A stretch of 5,376 nt of DNA from Vulcanisaeta sp. MG_3 (GTDB lineage: Archaea > Thermoproteota > Thermoprotei > Thermoproteales > Thermocladiaceae): NCBI GenBank assembly GCA_001516765.1, contig LOCH01000152.1, forward strand, positions 2,496-7,871, written 5' to 3'. Shown here in pieces: positions 1 to 4,359 of the stretch. The notes beneath the pieces are model-generated. The model saw only the letters and a list, made by a program, of their open reading frames with translations, had not been told where the DNA came from and searched no databases. Position numbers and translations under genes: made by a program. Positions within the stretch are counted from its first letter, which is position 1. Each line of letters begins with the position of its first letter.

Positions 1-280
1 CCTACGGATAACTCTAACGTTAATGCGTCGGTATCATTCATTAGAGATAATCTCTCCTTTCTAACCCATCTCTCTATGGGTGCGTCTTTTCGAAGTCGTC
101 AATTATCTTCTTAAATGCATATGAGTATATACGCCCACCGAAAATATTCTTTGAGCCTATCCTACCTCCACGTTCGATTACGAGTATATTAAATCCATAC
201 TTAGCTAACATATATGCTGCACCAAGACCTGAAGGTCCGCCACCAACGATTATAACATCGAATTTCTCCTCAGAATTCAT
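1..280 (-). CDS. fixC: FixC/ETF:quinone oxidoreductase-like flavoprotein, N-terminal part, frameshifted, runs off left edge
   Basis: FAD-dependent oxidoreductase of the FixC/EtfC family (geranylgeranyl-reductase-like fold), expected to take electrons from reduced ETF and pass them to membrane quinone. Residues 8-36 form the Rossmann FAD-binding element: hydrophobic strand, GGGPSG at 13-18, and the acidic residue E36 that binds the ADP ribose. It is followed by the FixC-typical GSKNIFGGR (42-50) and a Y-S-x-A segment. Reading stops at a TAG (74-76) after residue 68 (THP). One frame over, from ATA at 75-77 to the window edge, the protein continues as IERWVRKERL and then NDTDALTLELS, which is what FixC proteins carry next. 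One base is therefore missing near 77-80. The start at 280 is the only ATG before the FAD strand and fits a leaderless promoter. The gene diverges from the acyl-CoA dehydrogenase-ETF operon, supporting the role. Family is sure; whether the gene is truly broken is not. Confidence 0.88.
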
Positions 281-303
281 TTTTACGAGCTGATTACGAG
301 CTA

Positions 304-312
304 GATTATAAG
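304..312 (-). promoter_or_regulatory. Probable TATA box for fixC
   Basis: On the minus strand this reads CTTATAATC, centred about 28 bases upstream of the fixC ATG at 280. That is the spacing expected when transcription starts at or next to the start codon. No Shine-Dalgarno sequence precedes the ATG, which agrees with a leaderless message. A second AT-rich candidate, TTTTAAATA at 316-324, would instead give a leader of roughly 14 bases. Confidence 0.5.
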
Positions 313-376
313 TATTATTTAAAATTAATTTTTACTACATTATTTTGGATTATATAATATATTCATTTTCGGTAAT

Positions 377-386
377 GCTTAAAAAC
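377..386 (+). promoter_or_regulatory. TATA box for the acyl-CoA dehydrogenase-ETF operon
   Basis: GCTTAAAAAC is centred about 27 bases before the ATG at 409, the archaeal TATA-to-start spacing for a leaderless transcript. No GGTGA-like site precedes this ATG, whereas the two downstream operon genes each have one. The 281-408 stretch holds only this and the divergent fixC promoter; a shared regulator site between them is possible, but I see no clear operator palindrome. Confidence 0.6.
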
Positions 387-408
387 CGTAATTCAACATA
401 AATAATGT

Positions 409-1674
409 ATGTCAGTTCCTATATCTTATCCCAAGGATACTGTGGTATCCTTCACTAAGGATGAAATTATGTTTAGAGAGAGCGTTAGAGAATTTGCGCA
501 AAAGCATATAGCACCTAAGTGGATTGAGGTTGATGAGGAGGCATCTAAAGATCCGATGAAAATACCACTTGATTTAATTAAGAAAATAGCGGACCAAGGT
601 TTACTCTGTATACCATGTTCTGATAAGTATGGTGGTCAAGGCGGAACTTATACGATGGCTACAATAGCTGTTGAAGAGTTAGCATATGCAGATCCCGCAG
701 TAGCGCTAGCGGTATATACATTACTAAATAATGGATGGCCCTTTGCGCTTCAGCTATTTGGTAGGGAAGAAGTAAGCCAAGAAGTGATACCACGAGTAAG
801 TAAAGGTGAGGCCTTCTTTGGAATTGCATCAACAGAACCACAGGGTGGTTCTGATGTTGCAGGTATAAGGATGACGGCTAAGAAAATTAATAATGTTTAT
901 GTATTTAATGGGGAGAAGGCGTATATAAGTGGTGTTGGTGAGGTCCAGGTATTACCATGGGGTGGTGGTTGGTTCTTAATAGCCAGGACTGGGGAGGCTG
1001 GACATAGAGGGCTTTCCGCATTTGCATTTCTTGCAAAGAAAAATGGTGTTATAGGGAAGGGTTGGTACCCAACGATTTACCATGATATTGGCAGGCATGG
1101 ATTAACAACAGGAGGATTCAAGTGCGAGAATTTTGAGTTAGATAAGGATTATCTAATTGGTGAAGAAAATAAGGGCTTTTACTATGTAATGGAAGGATTT
1201 AACTTAGCTAGAATATTGGTTGCGGCAGCAACAGTGGGTGGTGCCAGGTGGTTACTTGAGCAAGCTGTTCAGTGGTTTAGAACCAGGAAATTGTTTGGTA
1301 AGTACATAGCATCATTTGAGGGGATCAGCTTTAGATTTGCTGAATTATATGCGAAATACGAGGCGGCTAGATACTTCGTTTATAGAGCGTCAAGGTTAGC
1401 TGATAAAATTTATATCGAAAAGGACCCTGCCTATAATCCTAGGGATCTAAATATACCCGTTGCGTTAGCGAAGATGTATGGTCCTGAATTAGCTACAGAG
1501 TTGGGTCAAGAGGTTATGAAATGGTACGGTGCATATGCTTATACTAAGGAATCACCAATACACAGAGCATGGCTTGGATTATTCTCATATACCATAGGTG
1601 CAGAGGGAGCGCAGAATATAATGAGGTACATAATAGCTAGGGATCTTATAGGATCAGAATACATGAGGGATTAA
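409..1674 (+). CDS. Acyl-CoA dehydrogenase, FAD-dependent
   Basis: This enzyme oxidises an acyl-CoA to the trans-2-enoyl-CoA and hands the electrons to ETF. At 421 residues it is a little longer than the usual 380-400. The three-domain plan is visible: N-terminal helical domain (about 15-125), middle beta domain with the FAD/substrate motif ASTEPQGGSDVA (140-151), and C-terminal helical domain (about 250-415) with the FAD-contacting R-x-x-FG (R293-G297). By alignment with IYEGTNEIQ of the MCAD/SCAD class, E399 in GAEGAQ is the catalytic base. The loop is unusual: EGAQ replaces EGT(N/S), and the normally preceding RD is HRAWLG. Chain-length preference cannot be read from this, and a branched-chain or other acyl-CoA is possible. 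The gene leads an operon with etfB and etfA, its direct electron acceptor, with a 16-base gap to etfB. The cytoplasmic reading frame is intact. The leaderless promoter supports the start at 409. Confidence 0.95.
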   Translation: MSVPISYPKDTVVSFTKDEIMFRESVREFAQKHIAPKWIEVDEEASKDPMKIPLDLIKKIADQGLLCIPCSDKYGGQGGTYTMATIAVEELAYADPAVALAVYTLLNNGWPFALQLFGREEVSQEVIPRVSKGEAFFGIASTEPQGGSDVAGIRMTAKKINNVYVFNGEKAYISGVGEVQVLPWGGGWFLIARTGEAGHRGLSAFAFLAKKNGVIGKGWYPTIYHDIGRHGLTTGGFKCENFELDKDYLIGEENKGFYYVMEGFNLARILVAAATVGGARWLLEQAVQWFRTRKLFGKYIASFEGISFRFAELYAKYEAARYFVYRASRLADKIYIEKDPAYNPRDLNIPVALAKMYGPELATELGQEVMKWYGAYAYTKESPIHRAWLGLFSYTIGAEGAQNIMRYIIARDLIGSEYMRD

Positions 1675-1679
1675 TTTAC

Positions 1680-1684
1680 GGTGA
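1680..1684 (+). promoter_or_regulatory. Ribosome-binding site of etfB
   Basis: GGTGA lies six bases upstream of the ATG at 1691, in the short gap after the dehydrogenase stop codon. It matches the archaeal anti-Shine-Dalgarno end of 16S rRNA and fixes the etfB start as an internal operon gene. Confidence 0.6.
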
Positions 1685-1690
1685 ATTTTT

Positions 1691-2473
1691 ATGCCAAATA
1701 TAATCGTTTGCGTTAAGCAATCATATGATGTGCAACAACTTAGGTATGATAAAGTAAGCAAGCAATTCCTACTTGCAGAGGCCCCTAAGAAGATGAGTGA
1801 TACGGATCGAAGAGCTGTTGAGGAAGCTCTTCGCATAAGGGAGAAATATGGAGGAAAGGTCATTATCCTAACGGTAGGTAATCAAGATTCAATAGATGCA
1901 ATAAGGCAGGCATATGCCATGGGTGCTGATGAGGGTTACGCAATTATCGACAAGGATTACGAAAATTTCGATACCAACAACGTAGCAATGATACTAGCAC
2001 AAGCCATAAGGAAAATGGGGAACTTTGACTTAGTATTATGTGGTGCAGAATCAACAGATGGTTATTCGCGCCAAGTACCTGTAAAGGTCGCTGTATATTT
2101 AGGGTTGCCCTTCATTAATTTCGTAAGGGAATTACGATTAGAAGGCAATTACGTCATAGCTACCTCAGATTATGAGGATGGGCTCTATATATATAGGGTG
2201 AAGATGCCTGCTATTGTGGCAGTGACGCTGGATATAAATGAACCTAGAACCCCAACGCCTTCAGCGATATTAAGGGCATCTAGGAAGCCAATAACGCAAT
2301 GGACACTAAAGGATATTGGAGTGGATGGTGTAAAGGTTCATTTTAAGGTTCTCAATACGTACGTACCTGAGGTACGGAGAAAGCGCATTATTTTAGATGC
2401 AAGTACTGATGATAAAATAGTGAATGCTGTGCAGAAATTGATAGATGCATTAAGGCAGGAGAGGATAATATAA
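1691..2473 (+). CDS. etfB: Electron transfer flavoprotein beta subunit (EtfB/FixA)
   Basis: Small subunit of the ETF heterodimer that accepts electrons from the acyl-CoA dehydrogenase encoded just upstream. The length of 260 residues is normal for the family. Family marks in order are the N-terminal strand with VKQ (8-10); DRRAVEEALRIREK (39-52); GGKVIILTVG (54-63); the MGADEGY segment (77-83); DLVLCGAESTDG (113-124), the nucleotide-binding loop region; and NEPRTPTPSAI (183-193) preceding a basic stretch. The NEPR segment resembles classical ETF beta such as the human protein. The loop AESTDGYSRQVP departs from the classical KQAIDDD type. Whether the bound nucleotide is AMP (non-bifurcating) or a second FAD (bifurcating) cannot be settled by eye, but the nearby fixC keeps the bifurcating option open. 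The frame is intact and only one base separates its stop from the first possible etfA start. Confidence 0.95.
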   Translation: MPNIIVCVKQSYDVQQLRYDKVSKQFLLAEAPKKMSDTDRRAVEEALRIREKYGGKVIILTVGNQDSIDAIRQAYAMGADEGYAIIDKDYENFDTNNVAMILAQAIRKMGNFDLVLCGAESTDGYSRQVPVKVAVYLGLPFINFVRELRLEGNYVIATSDYEDGLYIYRVKMPAIVAVTLDINEPRTPTPSAILRASRKPITQWTLKDIGVDGVKVHFKVLNTYVPEVRRKRIILDASTDDKIVNAVQKLIDALRQERII

Positions 2474-2478
2474 GGTGA
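2474..2478 (+). promoter_or_regulatory. Ribosome-binding site that decides the etfA start
   Basis: GGTGA directly follows the etfB stop codon and lies five bases before ATG 2484, nearly the same geometry as at etfB. The upstream in-frame GTG at 2475 and ATG at 2478 overlap the site, so 2484 is the best start. Confidence 0.55.
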
Positions 2479-2483
2479 TGGAT

Positions 2484-3344
2484 ATGGTAACCATACTCTC
2501 ATACTCTGAAAGAATTGATTTACAGTTAGAATTAGCTACCTTAGCCAATGAAATAACTAATAAATTAAGTGGTAATTCCATTAGTGCGGTAATTGGTTAT
2601 GGTATTAAAGATAAAGTTGATGTATTAAGTAAGAATTTTGATAAAGTTTTTGTCATAGATTCAGAGGACCTTAAACTATTTAATCCAATTACTTACGCCA
2701 ATGTTTTACTGAACATAGTAAATAATACGAAACCAGACATAATATTAATTAGTGATACTAAGAGAGGCGGTGCCATAGCCTCAGCCTTATCTGCTCTCTT
2801 AGATACAGGCTGCATAACGGAAGTTACGAAGGTGGAGTTAGTAAATGATGACTTAGTGATTTATAGAGGCGCCTATGGAGGTTTAGGGCTTGCTCAAACC
2901 AAGATTCTTACATCACCTAAAATAATAGCGGTTAAACCTGGTTCTTATCCGCGACCCACGGCTATTAAAAATGGCATCATCGAGGAGATGAAGGTCGATA
3001 TTAAGAAACCAGAAATAGAATTAGTGGAGTTTAGAGCAAAGGAGACAGGGGCTAGGCTCAACGAGAGTGACGTTGTCGTTGTTGCTGGACGAGGAGTAAA
3101 GAAGAAAGATGATTTACAGATGCTTGAGGATCTTGCTAAGATTTTAGGGGGAGTTGTTGGTTGCTCCAGACCATTATCTGCAGATCTTGGTTGGTGCCCC
3201 ACCTGGGTAGGCATGTCTGGCGTGACAATAAAGCCCAAGCTCTATATTGGTGTTGGTGTTTCAGGGCAGATACAGCATATTGCCGGTATTAGGGATTCGA
3301 AAATAATCGTCGCAATAAACATTGATCCCACGCACCATATTTGA
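2484..3344 (+). CDS. etfA: Electron transfer flavoprotein alpha subunit (EtfA/FixB), C-terminal end displaced by frameshifts
   Basis: Large ETF subunit, holding the FAD that passes electrons to the FixC-type quinone oxidoreductase. From ATG 2484 the uninterrupted frame gives 286 residues. The N-terminal half has the alpha/beta fold with PDIILISDTKRGG and the TG-x-x-T-E-V segment. The C-terminal FAD domain starts at AGRGVKK (G202-R203-G204), then CSRP with R229, ADLGW, and KPKLYIGVGVSGQIQH (H265), followed by IIVAIN-x-DP. After DPT the frame reads HHI and stops (3342-3344). Family members instead have API-F and then about 25 more residues, and those are present in the other frames up to 3413 (see next entry). 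The complete protein would be about 310 residues, the family norm. In-frame starts at GTG 2475 or ATG 2478 would add three or two residues. If the stop were real, the loss of the conserved API loop and last helix of the FAD domain would probably impair flavin binding. Confidence 0.93.
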   Translation: MVTILSYSERIDLQLELATLANEITNKLSGNSISAVIGYGIKDKVDVLSKNFDKVFVIDSEDLKLFNPITYANVLLNIVNNTKPDIILISDTKRGGAIASALSALLDTGCITEVTKVELVNDDLVIYRGAYGGLGLAQTKILTSPKIIAVKPGSYPRPTAIKNGIIEEMKVDIKKPEIELVEFRAKETGARLNESDVVVVAGRGVKKKDDLQMLEDLAKILGGVVGCSRPLSADLGWCPTWVGMSGVTIKPKLYIGVGVSGQIQHIAGIRDSKIIVAINIDPTHHI

Positions 3345-3413
3345 GTATGTTGATTACGGTATATAGGGGATTTATATAAAGTAGTGCAAACTAGTGATGA
3401 GCTAAAAAGATAA
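3334..3413 (+). other. etfA: Displaced C-terminal coding segment of etfA
   Basis: Positions 3337-3360 in the +1 frame read IFEYVDYG, and positions 3363-3410 back in the original frame read IGDLYKVVQTSDELKR before a TAA at 3411-3413. Joined, they give the classical ETF alpha ending (API-F-x-x-x-DYG-I-x-GDLYKVV...EL). With two bases restored near 3333-3337 (DPT-A-P-IF) and one near 3361-3363 (YG-I-IGD) the ending is full length. The net three missing bases explain why the last stretch is in the original frame. No other gene occupies this stretch. Confidence 0.85.
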
Positions 3414-3450
3414 AGGGATAGAACTTTAATCATAATGCCGTGTGAATAGG

Positions 3451-3460
3451 GTTTTAAAGG
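3451..3460 (+). promoter_or_regulatory. TATA box for the four-helix membrane protein
   Basis: GTTTTAAAGG is centred about 27 bases before the ATG at 3483, the leaderless spacing also seen at the dehydrogenase. It supports 3483, not the internal ATG 3548, as the true start, and separates this gene from the etf operon. No convincing T-tract terminator is visible between 3414 and 3450. Confidence 0.55.
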
Positions 3461-3482
3461 CACCAATCTTTCTCAGCATAGT

Positions 3483-3889
3483 ATGAGCCAACAACCAGGG
3501 CTACACCACGTACCGCCTACATACTATCACTAATAGGTAGTGTATTCATGCTATTGAGCTCGTTAATAGTCCTTGGAGTAGCGGCAATGATTAGTGCATA
3601 CCCACATTATTTCGTGTTTCATAGATTTAGCTATTACCCAATAATACCCCTATACATGCTCACTCCAATATTCCTTGTGGTAATCGGTGTTATTGGATTA
3701 GTAGTGAGCGTTTTAGCACTGTACTTCTCGATTAGGTTGGATAGGTTGAGCGATGTTAGTGCTGTCCATAGTACGGGCATAGTCCTACTCATTCTGTCCA
3801 TAATAGGTCTCTTCGTTGCCAATGGATTCTTCATAGGCTTCATACTGTTGTTGATTGGTTCGATCCTTGCAATTACGTGGAAGCCATAA
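3483..3889 (+). CDS. Small four-helix membrane protein, frameshifted near its N-terminus
   Basis: Function unknown; I recognise only the type of small crenarchaeal integral membrane protein. The uninterrupted frame from ATG 3548 gives 113 residues but would start inside the first helix. Upstream of it the same frame is open back to 3482 with no start codon and reads ATPRTAYILSLIGSVF. ATG 3483, one frame away, reads MSQQPG and then soon stops. Adding one G to the GGG run at 3498-3500 joins them into a protein of 135 residues. It would have helices at about 12-38, 62-84, 97-113 and 116-132, a short His/Tyr-rich loop between the first two (PHYFVFHRFSYY), a charged loop RLDRLSD, and a C-terminal WKP. 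The last two helices are rich in Gly, Ile, Leu and Phe. The promoter spacing also points to 3483. Base composition is richer in G+C than the etf operon. No link in function with the neighbours can be shown. Confidence 0.7.
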
Positions 3890-3893
3890 ATAG
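3884..3893 (+). promoter_or_regulatory. Weak candidate TATA box for the 81-residue gene
   Basis: CCATAAATAG overlaps the preceding stop codon and is centred about 26 bases before ATG 3915. An alternative TATAAAAA at 3904-3911 is too close to serve that start. Cotranscription with the upstream gene is equally possible, since the gap is only 25 bases; a G-rich GGGTGGGTG lies in it, but too far from the ATG for a normal ribosome-binding site. Confidence 0.3.
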
Positions 3894-3914
3894 GGTGGGT
3901 GCGTATAAAAATTA

Positions 3915-4160
3915 ATGACTATGGTTAGTAGGGCTGTGCTTAGGTACATAGAGGAGTTGTTGGACCCTTACTCCGGTTATTACTCGGATGGTTTCTTAAA
4001 TAGTGAGGGTATGACGTTATTGAGGATTATTGCCAGGGAGGTGCTTAGGGAAAACCCGGCCTTAAAGCCAAGGTTTGCTAAGGCTAGGCGTAGGAGGGAT
4101 TATGAGTACGTGTCCCAACTGCTCAATGACGTAATCTCCTCTCTCTCACAGACTTCCTGA
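3915..4160 (+). CDS. Hypothetical protein, 81 residues
   Basis: I do not recognise this protein. It is soluble with no signal peptide or membrane segment, and appears mostly helical. An N-terminal helix ends in ELLDP and is followed by a tyrosine-rich turn (YSGYYSDGF, 19-27). A second helix spans about 30-46. A strongly basic patch, AKARRRR (55-61), leads into a last helix, EYVSQLLNDVISSL. Basic clusters like this can bind nucleic acid, but there is no recognisable helix-turn-helix or zinc motif, so that is only a possibility. ATG 3921 (third residue) is an alternative start. The codon choice resembles that of the flanking genes (many AGG, GTG, TAC). The frame is clean over its whole length, and the last 15 bases overlap the end of a possible opposite-strand ORF. 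Confidence 0.65.
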   Translation: MTMVSRAVLRYIEELLDPYSGYYSDGFLNSEGMTLLRIIAREVLRENPALKPRFAKARRRRDYEYVSQLLNDVISSLSQTS

Positions 4161-4304
4161 TGAACTGACTGATTCATCGTAAATTTTACTGATATTGAAG
4201 CCCCTACCCCTCATGATTATCATCATCATGAGTAGCGTGAGCAATACCGTAGACTTCACACGTTTGTAAAATCCGACAACCATCCCTGTGACGTTATTGA
4301 TCAT
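4146..4304 (-). CDS. Possible small membrane protein, 52 residues
   Basis: This minus-strand ORF fills most of the otherwise empty stretch between the 81-residue gene and the peptidase. It begins MINNVTGMVVGFYKRVK, has one hydrophobic segment, TVLLTLLMMMIIM (about 19-31), then a basic RGRG and a polar serine-rich tail. A basic flank on each side of a single helix would suit a tail- or signal-anchored membrane peptide. The AT-rich element at 4330-4340, read on this strand, lies about 31 bases upstream of the ATG, a little long for leaderless initiation. The run of three ATG codons coincides with an inverted repeat, and the ORF is short, so it may be chance. I know no family for it. Confidence 0.3.
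   Translation of the reverse strand: MINNVTGMVVGFYKRVKSTVLLTLLMMMIIMRGRGFNISKIYDESVSSSGSL
4210..4232. repeat. Perfect 8-bp inverted repeat with 7-base loop
   Basis: CTCATGAT at 4210-4217 is the exact reverse complement of ATCATGAG at 4225-4232, separated by TATCATC. It could form a hairpin in RNA from either strand, placed about 50 bases after the 81-residue gene's stop, or be a dyad protein site. No U-tract follows, so it is not a classical terminator. A CAT trinucleotide repeat contributes to the symmetry, so chance is possible. Confidence 0.4.
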
Positions 4305-4329
4305 GGTGCCCTTAAATTATCACACTACA

Positions 4330-4340
4330 CTTATATTTTA
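4330..4340 (+). promoter_or_regulatory. TATA box for the M28 peptidase
   Basis: CTTATATTTTA is centred about 26 bases before GTG 4360, the same leaderless spacing as the other promoters in the window. Being nearly symmetric in AT content, it could also serve the possible minus-strand ORF starting at 4304. Confidence 0.5.
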
Positions 4341-4359
4341 ATCTGTATTGATTTATGGC

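Noticed and set aside
72..82. Programmed -1 frameshifting in fixC as a regulatory device
   Set aside because: There is no canonical slippery heptamer or obvious stimulatory structure, and similar breaks occur in neighbouring genes, so a common technical cause is more likely.
405..408. ATG at 405 as the start of the dehydrogenase
   Set aside because: It is out of frame with the dehydrogenase; ATG 409 is in frame and has the right TATA spacing.
2945..3238. Antisense open frame of 97 residues opposite etfA
   Set aside because: It is low-complexity (Ser/Thr/Pro-rich), with no promoter, and lies wholly opposite a strongly conserved coding region; it is a shadow frame.
3242..3466. Antisense open frame of 74 residues opposite the etfA 3' end
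   Set aside because: It exists only as the complement of etfA and its displaced C-terminus, with no recognisable protein features of its own.
4140..4182. A frameshifted extension of the 81-residue protein (RLPDELTDSS in the next frame)
   Set aside because: A plausible-looking tail, but with no known family to compare against there is no evidence that the stop at 4158-4160 is wrong.
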